A model generated the notes under the pieces. It was not told the origin of the DNA, did no database searches, and saw nothing but the letters and a program-made list of their open reading frames with translations. 21,356 bases of DNA from a virus. The stretch is from positions 1 to 21,356 of IMG/VR virus record IMGVR_UViG_3300028837_000826. One strand, written 5' to 3'. The position numbers and the translations under genes are program-made. Below are positions 15,187 through 20,248 of this stretch, one piece after another; positions within the stretch are counted from its first letter, which is position 1; every line of letters starts with the position of its first letter.

Positions 15187-15765
15187 ATGAGCGGTTTAGT
15201 CTCAATTTATAATTTACACCAATTTACGGATGATAATAACAGGAAAACTCTTCAAAAAATAGATTCCGAAGGAGGTTCGGGTGTTGTTATTAGTCACACT
15301 CATTATGAAATACATGAAGGGAATGCTTATTCATTCACTGCAAAAAAAGTAGACCTTGCAGATAGTGCAGAATACGCGATAACAATGACTCTTCCTGCGG
15401 GAGGGGTTATGCATTTTAAAAATCTTGACCCGTGGATGAATAACGCAAGAGGTGAGATAGATTTGGTTTCTGCTCCTACTTCATTCTCAGGAGGAAAAGC
15501 TGTAAGTATTTTCAACCACAATAGGACAGTAACAGCAACCACTGGAGCAGTAGTGAAAGAATCAGCTACATTTGCCGGGGGGACTGTAATAGACACCACT
15601 TTTTTGGGAGGTGGCGGAGCTAATGTTGCAGCCAAGGCTGGAGGGCAGAACAATACAGACATAGAATGGATACTAAATAGTGCAACTACATATGTGCTAA
15701 ATATGAAAAACTTTTCAGGCGCCGCGGCAACCATGACGTTAAAAGCATTTGGATATAAGGAGTAA
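15187..15765 (+). CDS. Putative virion surface / tail fibre-type protein
   Basis: A 192-residue protein with GGGAGG before ATG 15187. The sequence YEIHEGNAYSFTAKKVDL, a strand ending in LPAGGVMHFK, then FNHNRTVTAT and a Gly-rich segment (TFLGGGGANVAAKAGG) follow a pattern seen in phage and prophage structural proteins. That pattern combines 'IHxGxxY', a TP/LP-x-x-x-x-x-H segment and 'N-x-NR', and is often annotated as tail or virion protein. It is beta-rich and compact, with no enzymatic motif. Its place between the cupin and a fibre gene suggests a receptor-binding or capsid/tail surface component. The function is inferred from context. Confidence 0.55.
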   Translation: MSGLVSIYNLHQFTDDNNRKTLQKIDSEGGSGVVISHTHYEIHEGNAYSFTAKKVDLADSAEYAITMTLPAGGVMHFKNLDPWMNNARGEIDLVSAPTSFSGGKAVSIFNHNRTVTATTGAVVKESATFAGGTVIDTTFLGGGGANVAAKAGGQNNTDIEWILNSATTYVLNMKNFSGAAATMTLKAFGYKE

Positions 15766-15768
15766 ATT

Positions 15769-16752
15769 GTGGCAATACCTTCAAATCCCGTAAGCATAGG
15801 TGACACAACAAAAAAGTCATATTACGATACGTTATATGATAACGCTATACTGTGTGATACTGGAGGGGTGGCCGGGGGCGCACAAACTATTCCCGGGAAG
15901 AAAGATTTTACAAATGGAATAGGCGTTGATTATATAACTCCGTTATCGGCCGGAAATGTGATAGGGATCATAACGACAGACTCAGAGACATGGAATAGTG
16001 ATTATGGAAGTTTTGAATTTAATTATAACTCCATAGCGTGGGCACAAGCAAGTACTCAGTTATTTATATCAAATAATGCTTATAATGATAGTGCTGGGGA
16101 CTGGAAATTTAAAAAAACAGATCAAGCGTCGCAAATTACCATGGGCTCATCAGGAAATATTTTATTTAAAACTTCTGTTTCCGGCACAGAAGACACTGCA
16201 ATAACCTGGGTCAGTAAATTAAAAATAGACAATGCCGATGACATAATAGGTATAGGCGGATATGCGGGAGGTAGTAATCGAGATAGTTATATTTATCTAG
16301 CGAGTGATGCCTATATAAAGTGGAATGAAACCGAAGATAGAGTATATATTAATAAGAAAATGACTACCCAAGAAATACAACCAGCTGGAAACAAGGTATG
16401 GGATGTAGGTAATGCGACTTATGCATGGGATACTATGTATGCTGACGACTATACCAACGTAGCCGACTTTTATCATCTGGATTCGCATGATGACATAGCG
16501 GCCATAATGCAAATAAAAGGAAGGGGTGAAATAGATCCGAGATCGGGGCTTGAAATAATAGATGATGATACTCTCCCGGAATGGTTGTTACTTAAATCAA
16601 AGGATGGGAAAGAGATAGAAAGAACAGAAGATGGAAGACCATATTTATCTTTGAAAACTATAGATAGTTTGTGTATGGGAGCTATAAGACAACTTAACTT
16701 GAAGATAGAAGCTCAACAAATACAAATTAATGAACTTAAAGGAGTAAAATAA
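15769..16752 (+). CDS. Tail fibre with S74-like C-terminal region
   Basis: A 327-residue protein starting at GTG 15769 behind AAGGAG. The middle is beta-rich with short repeats ending in Trp/Tyr/Asp. Residues about 206-225 (VWDVGNATYAWDTMYADD) match the 'LG-x-x-x-x-x-W-x-x-x-Y-A' element that precedes intramolecular chaperone (peptidase S74-like) domains of fibres and spikes. The end, SLCMGAIRQLNLKIEAQQ and on to the stop, is a coiled coil typical of that chaperone. I did not find the usual S-D-x-R-L-K motif, so autocleavage is uncertain. The protein probably trimerises and binds the host surface. Confidence 0.65.
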   Translation: MAIPSNPVSIGDTTKKSYYDTLYDNAILCDTGGVAGGAQTIPGKKDFTNGIGVDYITPLSAGNVIGIITTDSETWNSDYGSFEFNYNSIAWAQASTQLFISNNAYNDSAGDWKFKKTDQASQITMGSSGNILFKTSVSGTEDTAITWVSKLKIDNADDIIGIGGYAGGSNRDSYIYLASDAYIKWNETEDRVYINKKMTTQEIQPAGNKVWDVGNATYAWDTMYADDYTNVADFYHLDSHDDIAAIMQIKGRGEIDPRSGLEIIDDDTLPEWLLLKSKDGKEIERTEDGRPYLSLKTIDSLCMGAIRQLNLKIEAQQIQINELKGVK

Positions 16753-16976
16753 TGTATGAAGCTAGAAAGAAAGAATTAAAAAAAATTAAAGATGAAAAGA
16801 GAAAAACTATTGAGGATATTCAGTATAAAATAAATGGGTTGAATCAAGCGTTACGAATCGCACTTGATGAGCATAATAGAGCTGCATGGTGCATAGAAGA
16901 ATTGGAACGGTTAGAAAAACCTACGGAAACTACAGATAAAGAACTGATTGAGGATAAGGAGCGGAAAAGTGAATAA
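16752..16976 (+). CDS. Small coiled-coil protein
   Basis: A 74-residue, highly charged protein whose ATG overlaps the fibre stop by 1 nt, with AAAGGAG at 16738-16744. It consists almost entirely of Lys/Glu heptad-like helix (KKELKKIKDEKRKTIEDIQ, then a second helix around ALRIALDEHN). It ends in KSE at the AGTGAATAA junction with the next gene. It could be a fibre-associated or assembly helper protein. The sequence alone gives no function. Confidence 0.6.
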   Translation: MYEARKKELKKIKDEKRKTIEDIQYKINGLNQALRIALDEHNRAAWCIEELERLEKPTETTDKELIEDKERKSE

Positions 16977-17454
16977 TCTATATATCTATTCTCCTGATGT
17001 TATCCTGAAAGGAGATCCGTGGGATTATAAAAAACTGGCAGTTGATGAAATGAAAAAGAATGGGGAGGAAAAAGATAAACAAAAGATTCATCAGGTATCA
17101 GAACCGTTTGAGTTTTTGAAAATAATTGAACTATTCAACCGGCAGACAGGACCGGTAGATAATCTTATAATTGCAGCGGAGATGTGGCCATATGGGATAA
17201 AGCTGCTTGCAGACGGAAAGCCAAAAGAACACTGGTTAACGATAGAGAATTTTCACGAGTATCCCCATCCTTGGAATATAGTAAATGTAAAATTGATCGG
17301 GTGTAACGTTAACAAAAAAATCAAAGAAGACCGGGAAACTTTTGCCGAGGCTTTGCTTGATATAGTTACCGGAAAAGTGGAATATTATAGATATCCTTTC
17401 ATAAATCATCTTTATGGAAGAGAATTTGAAAGTATCAAAAGACAGGAGGTTTAG
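16969..17454 (+). CDS. Hypothetical protein with GCN motif
   Basis: A 161-residue protein. GTG 16969 is chosen because AAGGAG ends 7 nt upstream, whereas the TTG seven codons earlier has no site. It overlaps the previous gene by 8 nt in an AGTGAATAA junction. Residues 68-130 (LIIAAEMWPYGIKLLADG, then VKLIGCNVNKK and FAEALLD) resemble the region of DUF4347/CHAT-type folds where a His-Gly segment precedes a 'L-x-G-C-N' cysteine segment, but the usual His is missing here (AEMWPYG). Any peptidase-like function is therefore very doubtful. Position between fibre and holin-like genes would also suit a fibre chaperone or accessory protein. Confidence 0.6.
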   Translation: MNNLYIYSPDVILKGDPWDYKKLAVDEMKKNGEEKDKQKIHQVSEPFEFLKIIELFNRQTGPVDNLIIAAEMWPYGIKLLADGKPKEHWLTIENFHEYPHPWNIVNVKLIGCNVNKKIKEDRETFAEALLDIVTGKVEYYRYPFINHLYGREFESIKRQEV

Positions 17455-17874
17455 ATGGGTGATACAAAAGACATCACAAAAAGATTTTTCGATAGCGATA
17501 TTATAACGAAATTGATTGTTTTGATTGGAATTATTGTTATCGCAGGGGTGTATATATATATAGAAAGTTTAAGCAATAAACAGGAGAATGAAACTCTTGT
17601 TGAGATGAAAAAGACAAATGATAATATAGAAGCTCTGCTGTCGCAATTAATACAGAATCAGGGAGAAATGAAAGTATTGACAAGATGTGTCAATAAGGCG
17701 ATAAATGAGGCTAAAGATACCTTCGATAATGATTTTACGATTGTTTTAGGTGAGACCTTAAGTAGTATCGGAATAAAAGGGTTTCCGCAAAAATTAAATC
17801 AATCATTTGCAAAATATAAAAGCAAGTTCGGAATGATTAAGGATTGCTTAATTTTCCCGGAAGATTTGAAGTAA
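17455..17874 (+). CDS. Single-TM protein, holin-like or lysis-region membrane protein
   Basis: A 139-residue protein with AGGAGG at 17444-17449 before ATG 17455. One clear membrane segment lies at residues 18-37 (TKLIVLIGIIVIAGVYIYIE), followed by a charged coiled-coil-like region (NKQENETLVEMKKTNDNIEA) and a C-terminal domain with two cysteines. The layout (short N-terminus, one TM, coiled coil) and the position after the fibres and just before a terminator fit a holin- or spanin-like lysis protein. No endolysin is adjacent. A membrane-anchored accessory (superinfection-exclusion-type) protein is an alternative. Confidence 0.5.
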   Translation: MGDTKDITKRFFDSDIITKLIVLIGIIVIAGVYIYIESLSNKQENETLVEMKKTNDNIEALLSQLIQNQGEMKVLTRCVNKAINEAKDTFDNDFTIVLGETLSSIGIKGFPQKLNQSFAKYKSKFGMIKDCLIFPEDLK

Positions 17875-17903
17875 CAGGCCTGATTCGATACTCCTTTATA
17901 GAT

Positions 17904-17939
17904 GCCCTGGGTGAAGTTTTCATACAGGGCGTTGTTTTT
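17904..17939 (+). terminator. Intrinsic terminator after late operon
   Basis: The stem GCCCTG (17904-17909) with CAGGGC (17925-17930), extended by a G-T wobble and A-T pairs, is followed by GTTGTTTTT. The T-run is interrupted by G, so termination may be incomplete. It closes the operon that runs from the head genes to the holin-like gene. Confidence 0.65.
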
Positions 17940-17984
17940 ATGGGTACTTTTTTAAAAAAAAATCAAAATAAATTAAAAAAACTC

Positions 17985-18013
17985 TTGACAAAAAATAATA
18001 AATCCCTTATACT
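17985..18013 (+). promoter_or_regulatory. Consensus sigma70-type promoter (P2)
   Basis: TTGACA (17985-17990) and TATACT (18008-18013) are separated by 17 bp, in a very AT-rich upstream region with A tracts (17951-17982) that may act as an UP-like element. It drives the small-gene unit starting at 18064; the predicted start is near 18020. Confidence 0.8.
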
Positions 18014-18023
18014 CTAGACATAA

Positions 18024-18043
18024 GATAATCAAAAAAGATTATC
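18024..18043 (+). repeat. Inverted repeat at P2 start (possible operator or 5' stem-loop)
   Basis: GATAATC (18024-18030) and GATTATC (18037-18043) form a perfect 7-bp inverted repeat with an A6 centre. Located immediately downstream of the predicted P2 start, it could be a repressor operator or a 5' stabilising hairpin. There is no T-run, so it is not a terminator. Confidence 0.55.
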
Positions 18044-18063
18044 GAGCCGGTAGGAGGGCGATT

Positions 18064-18423
18064 ATGAACGAAATAAGCGAATGTTTGAAAAAAGAAATTG
18101 GAATAATAAGAGATGAACTGGAAAAAGGTGAATATAGATATTACGGTCTTAGAAAAGACAGTCATTACGAGGAAGGCCAAGTATCAAGAATATGGGACGG
18201 CGAAACAGGTTACCCTACTCAAGATTATCTTGATGGTCTTTCTGTCATTTATATAACCCTCGACACGATAGAAAACGGACTAATTCTCATTAACAATTAT
18301 TTTATAGATAAGTCTAATGAGGAATGTCATATTTATCTGCTTGGCTCAGACAATGGTCAAGATGGAGAAGACGTTGGGGAAGCTATTTTATTTGAGCATG
18401 TAAAACTTGCTCAAATAAAATAA
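18064..18423 (+). CDS. Acidic hypothetical protein, first gene of small-gene unit
   Basis: A 119-residue acidic protein behind TAGGAGGG at 18051-18058, the first gene after P2. An N-terminal helix (CLKKEIGIIRDELEKGEYRY) leads into YYGLRKDSHYEEGQVSRIWD and then a beta-rich, acidic C-terminal half (NGQDGEDVGEAILFE). The pattern 'Y-x-G-L-R ... S-x-x-W-D-G-x ... L-D-G' recalls small phage proteins of unknown role. High acidity and position in a separately promoted set of small genes would suit an inhibitor of a host protein, but that is only an inference. Confidence 0.7.
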   Translation: MNEISECLKKEIGIIRDELEKGEYRYYGLRKDSHYEEGQVSRIWDGETGYPTQDYLDGLSVIYITLDTIENGLILINNYFIDKSNEECHIYLLGSDNGQDGEDVGEAILFEHVKLAQIK

Positions 18424-18435
18424 TTATATAATTAA

Positions 18436-18480
18436 GGTGACGGCAGCCCTCGGGCTGTAAACCGCAGTCCCCGTTCGGGG
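18436..18480 (+). ncRNA. Two GC-rich hairpins in leader of the next gene (copy 1)
   Basis: In an AT-rich setting, CAGCC (18444-18448) pairs with GGCTG (18453-18457), enclosed by CGG (18441-18443)/CCG (18462-18464) with a TAAA bulge. Next to it CCCCG (18469-18473) pairs with CGGGG (18476-18480). No T-run follows, so this is not a terminator. The element is repeated before the gene at 18817. Confidence 0.5.
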
Positions 18481-18510
18481 TCGTAGATAAATTATTTGGA
18501 GGTAATTATG
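18442..18510 (+). repeat. Paralogous hairpin leader, copy 1
   Basis: This copy runs from GGCAG through the 18-bp identical core GTAAACCGCAGTCCCCGT (18457-18474), CGGGG and TCG to an AT-rich spacer, GGAGG and the start codon. Compared with copy 2 it has an 11-nt hairpin-forming insert after GGCAG and a shorter second loop. Confidence 0.65.
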
Positions 18511-18768
18511 GGGATCATGCTTGGAAACTTTTCCATTGAAGCTATGGAAAATAAATTAAATATTAAGTTTCCAGAAGAATTAAAAGAAATCATGGTAAAC
18601 ACACGGCAGGAAGATGTAAGCCACAAGATCAAGGAAGGTAAATGGCATTGCTTCCATTTGCCTTTTGTTATTGTTTGTGGCAATAAAGATTTTGCGGTAA
18701 AGATTGCAGAGTATCTAAAACCGCTTGCCGAGGAAATGACCGGGACTATAGAAATAGCATGGCAGTAA
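18508..18768 (+). CDS. Small hypothetical phage protein
   Basis: An 86-residue protein; GGAGG (18498-18502) sets the start at ATG 18508, since the TTG four codons earlier lies inside the ribosome site. The sequence MGIMLGNFSIEAMENKLNIK, then a segment with WHCFHLPFVIVCG, and a C-terminal helix (KIAEYLKPLAEEMTG) recalls a small conserved phage protein type of unknown function (leading LGNFSIxxxE, central H-x-F-x-x-P-F). Its stop TAA lies inside the second hairpin-leader repeat. No function is assigned. Confidence 0.65.
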   Translation: MGIMLGNFSIEAMENKLNIKFPEELKEIMVNTRQEDVSHKIKEGKWHCFHLPFVIVCGNKDFAVKIAEYLKPLAEEMTGTIEIAWQ

Positions 18769-18819
18769 ACCGCAGTCCCCGTCCGAAGCCGGGGATCGAA
18801 AATTATGGAGGACAATATG
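18761..18819 (+). repeat. Paralogous hairpin leader, copy 2
   Basis: This copy runs from GGCAG through the identical 18-bp core (18765-18782), an extended loop, CGGGGATCG and an AT-rich spacer to GGAGG and the ATG at 18817. The hairpin here is TCCCCG (18776-18781) with CGGGGA (18790-18795). The upstream gene's stop codon is formed by the TAA at 18766-18768 within the core. Confidence 0.65.
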
Positions 18820-18972
18820 AGCAAAATAAAGGAAATTGATGTGTATGAATTAATTAAAAGTTTTGAGTTGACGTTTGAAGAAAAAAGGCAATTACTGATT
18901 AGATTAGCTGCCGATCTTCCTTGTGATACAAGGAGTATATGCGAGCGAATTGATTTACTACTTAATAAATAA
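18817..18972 (+). CDS. Small hypothetical protein (51 aa)
   Basis: A 51-residue protein with GGAGGA at 18807-18812 before ATG 18817, stopping at TAA 18970-18972. It consists of two predicted amphipathic helices (DVYELIKSFELTFEEKRQLL, then SICERIDLLLNK) with C36 and C42. It lies in the small-gene unit behind a copy of the duplicated hairpin leader. The good ribosome site and position support it. No family was recognised. Confidence 0.6.
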   Translation: MSKIKEIDVYELIKSFELTFEEKRQLLIRLAADLPCDTRSICERIDLLLNK

Positions 18973-18989
18973 AAACCAGGGAATCTAAC

Positions 18990-19062
18990 AGGAGGGCAAT
19001 AGCTAAGCTCTCCTAATTTTACTCGACCTCATACGTAGTGTGGGGTTGGGCGAAACACCCGG
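18990..19062 (+). ncRNA. Three-hairpin structured leader upstream of gene at 19092
   Basis: Three adjacent hairpins lie in the 119-nt gap: AGGAGGGC (18990-18997) with GCTCTCCT (19007-19014), 8 pairs with one wobble; ACCTCATAC (19026-19034) with GTGTGGGGT (19038-19046), 9 pairs with two wobbles; and TTGGG (19046-19050) with CCCGG (19058-19062), loop CGAAACA, sharing T19046 with the second stem. No known riboswitch or tRNA was recognised. Confidence 0.4.
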
Positions 19063-19091
19063 CTCCCAGGGTAAAGGGAAAGGAGATAAGT

Positions 19092-19229
19092 ATGAAAGAA
19101 AGACAAATTGAAAAAGCAGCAAAAGAAGCACTTAAAAATATTGTAGATTATCTTGGGTTAGACCAGACAATAAAAAGAAACGCGCAGTTGTTGTCTTACA
19201 TAGAATGGGCGATTCGTCAAAATATCTGA
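19092..19229 (+). CDS. Small helical hypothetical protein (45 aa)
   Basis: A 45-residue protein; ATG 19092 is used because AAAGGAGA lies just upstream, although the frame opens further 5' in a hairpin region. It is a Lys/Glu/Ala-rich helix pair (KERQIEKAAKEALKNIVDYL, then a helix with LLSYIEWAIRQ). It could be a small protein-interaction or DNA-mimic-like factor, but nothing in the sequence decides this. It is preceded by the three-hairpin leader at 18990-19062. Confidence 0.5.
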   Translation: MKERQIEKAAKEALKNIVDYLGLDQTIKRNAQLLSYIEWAIRQNI

Positions 19230-19280
19230 TTTTTATAACCAATGGCCGACGGGCTTAAAACGATAAGGAGAGATAAATAA

Positions 19281-19454
19281 ATGGAGATTTTAGCTTTAGT
19301 ATTTTTGTTAGAAATATCCGGTGCAGATGGATATAATGTGATGTATCAACCTGACAGTAAATATAATGGAGAAACTTATGAGATGACCGGATATATAGAG
19401 CTTGGGGTAACTGCAGAGTGGATTCTTAATGGGCTGGTTTTCGATAGGGTATAG
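19281..19454 (+). CDS. Small acidic hypothetical protein (57 aa)
   Basis: A 57-residue protein with AAGGAGAG before ATG 19281 and TAG at 19452-19454. The N-terminal ten residues are hydrophobic (MEILALVFLLEISG) but short for a membrane span. The rest is acidic with several Tyr (NVMYQPDSKYNGETYEMTGY). A small hairpin (GGCC 19243-19246 with GGCT) lies about 30 nt upstream. Function is unknown; it belongs to the P2 small-gene unit. Confidence 0.55.
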   Translation: MEILALVFLLEISGADGYNVMYQPDSKYNGETYEMTGYIELGVTAEWILNGLVFDRV

Positions 19455-19575
19455 ACATTTCTGTACGCATCCAGTAGCCCCTTACTATCAACCACGTAAA
19501 TTCTTAAGATTCTATGATGAAAGAGGAGGAGAAATATTTCTGCGATACGAAACAAAGAGACTTAAGGTATTTTAA
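19429..19575 (+). CDS. Small basic hypothetical protein, tentative (48 aa)
   Basis: A 48-residue frame starting at ATG 19429, overlapping the previous gene by 26 nt and ending at TAA 19573-19575. The upstream site is weak (GAGTGG). The protein is basic and rich in Arg, Phe and Tyr (APYYQPRKFLRFYDERGG, then FLRYETKRLKVF), a natural-looking composition. A competing 28-residue frame starts at 19514 but has no ribosome site. It fills an otherwise non-coding gap of about 140 nt, which is the main reason to propose it. Confidence 0.35.
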   Translation: MGWFSIGYRHFCTHPVAPYYQPRKFLRFYDERGGEIFLRYETKRLKVF

Positions 19576-19592
19576 GGAGGAAAGGAAAAATA

Positions 19593-19811
19593 ATGTATAA
19601 CACCTATTATCTTGTACTATTTCTATATGCATTCTCGAAATATTCCAGTTTATGGAATTACGAGAAGTGGATAATGGATGAAAAACATAAAAGGAGATAT
19701 AACGATAGACCGATATTAAAACCGGAATCATTCGTAACTTCTCCGGTAATAGTCAGAAGATCAAAAATGAAACCATCCAAACGTTTCAAAGGATGGAAGG
19801 GATCAAGATGA
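19593..19811 (+). CDS. Small basic hypothetical protein (72 aa)
   Basis: A 72-residue protein with AAGGAGG at 19574-19580, 12 nt before ATG 19593. A short hydrophobic and aromatic N-terminus (MYNTYYLVLFLYAFSKYSSL) is followed by a strongly basic tail (VRRSKMKPSKRFKGWKG). It may be peripheral membrane or nucleic-acid binding. It is the last confident gene of the P2 unit, just before the terminator at 19832. No family was recognised. Confidence 0.55.
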   Translation: MYNTYYLVLFLYAFSKYSSLWNYEKWIMDEKHKRRYNDRPILKPESFVTSPVIVRRSKMKPSKRFKGWKGSR

Positions 19812-19831
19812 TTGCATTTTTTTTGAACGGT

Positions 19832-19863
19832 AAAGCAAGGAATTTTATATTCTTTGCTTTTTT
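19832..19863 (+). terminator. Intrinsic terminator of the small-gene unit
   Basis: AAAGCAAGGAA (19832-19842) pairs with TTCTTTGCTTT (19850-19860), 11 pairs with one G-T wobble and a further T-A pair. T19858-T19863 form the T-run. The stem is AU-rich, so its strength is moderate. Confidence 0.7.
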
Positions 19864-19871
19864 AAATTTGC

Positions 19872-19900
19872 TTGACTTTTTTTTGTCAATAGTATATATT
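19872..19900 (+). promoter_or_regulatory. Sigma70-type promoter (P3)
   Basis: TTGACT (19872-19877) and TATATT (19895-19900) are separated by 17 bp, right after the previous terminator. The predicted start near 19907 begins the structured RNA that ends at 20019. Confidence 0.7.
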
Positions 19901-19906
19901 TATGTG

Positions 19907-20019
19907 CATGAGAGCAGCCCAGGTAAAAATAAAAAATATACTCCTTAATTTATTTTGTGTTTCTTCTTTGCTCTCTGCTGGGAGGGTGTTCCCCCAGAGG
20001 TATCCCTTCCAGCTTTTTT
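19907..20019 (+). ncRNA. Predicted structured small RNA / attenuated leader with anti-SD-like loop
   Basis: Between P3 and a strong terminator lies about 113 nt that folds compactly by eye. An outer stem GAGAGC (19910-19915)/GCTCTC (19970-19975) encloses an inner stem AAAATAAA (19926-19933)/TTTATTTT (19949-19956), whose apical loop contains CTCCTTA (19941-19947). The terminator hairpin follows directly. CCCAG (19918-19922) could also pair with CTGGG (19978-19982) of the terminator arm, an alternative antiterminator. Whether it is a free RNA or a leader of the following zinc-ribbon gene is open. Confidence 0.45.
19977..20019 (+). terminator. Strong GC-rich terminator / attenuator before zinc-ribbon gene
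   Basis: GCTGGGAGGG (19977-19986) pairs with CCCTTCCAGC (20004-20013), 10 pairs with one G-T wobble, followed by T6 (20014-20019). A smaller alternative hairpin (CTGGG 19978-19982 with CCCAG 19993-19997, plus GG/CC) uses the same 5' arm. The next ATG is only 4 nt after the T-run. Confidence 0.75.
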
Positions 20020-20023
20020 AGTT

Positions 20024-20248
20024 ATGCAATATGTAATAAAATCAGGTATTCAAATTGAATGTCCTGTATGCAATACAAAAAATGATGCAACTTTATTTGT
20101 AGGATTATTGAAAATTGAAGGAATTGGAATGAGGAAATGTTTGGAGTGCGGAAAAGTCCTATATTACACGGTGGAAATAACTTGCACGTTGAAAGACTCA
20201 CTTGATATGCTTAGGGAGGTTGAGTCAGAAGATGATTTGTCGTGTTGA
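20024..20248 (+). CDS. Small zinc-ribbon protein
   Basis: A 74-residue protein. C-P-V-C (13-16) and C-L-E-C-G-K (39-44) form a typical zinc-ribbon pair, separated by a Val/Leu/Ile-rich beta segment. The C-terminal part (TCTLKDSLDMLREVES) is a helix. It could bind nucleic acid or a partner protein through the zinc site. ATG 20024 lies just behind the terminator and has no ribosome site, so expression may depend on readthrough or be weak. An extended upstream frame is unlikely because it runs through the terminator. It overlaps the next gene by 17 nt. Confidence 0.6.
   Translation: MQYVIKSGIQIECPVCNTKNDATLFVGLLKIEGIGMRKCLECGKVLYYTVEITCTLKDSLDMLREVESEDDLSC

Noticed and set aside
16948-16968. 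TTG start seven codons upstream for the gene at 16969
   Set aside because: AAGGAG at 16956-16961 fits GTG 16969 and would lie inside the extension.
18436-18490. tRNA-like look (CTGTAAA loop resembling a Tyr anticodon loop, GC-rich arm after it)
   Set aside because: The bases flanking the loop do not form a 5-bp anticodon stem, and no acceptor stem, D-arm or TTCGA T-loop is present. It is better explained as two hairpins of the duplicated leader.
19514-19600. 28-residue frame with two Met at its start
   Set aside because: No ribosome site upstream. The frame 19429-19575 in the same stretch has a more natural composition.
19808-19948. 46-residue hydrophobic frame starting in an ATGA overlap with the 19593 gene
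   Set aside because: It runs through the terminator, promoter P3 and the structured RNA. Its Phe/Leu content follows from T-runs there. Not excluded, but the regulatory reading explains the sequence better.
19955-20023. Upstream TTG extension of the zinc-ribbon protein
   Set aside because: It would cover both arms of the strong terminator and has no ribosome site.
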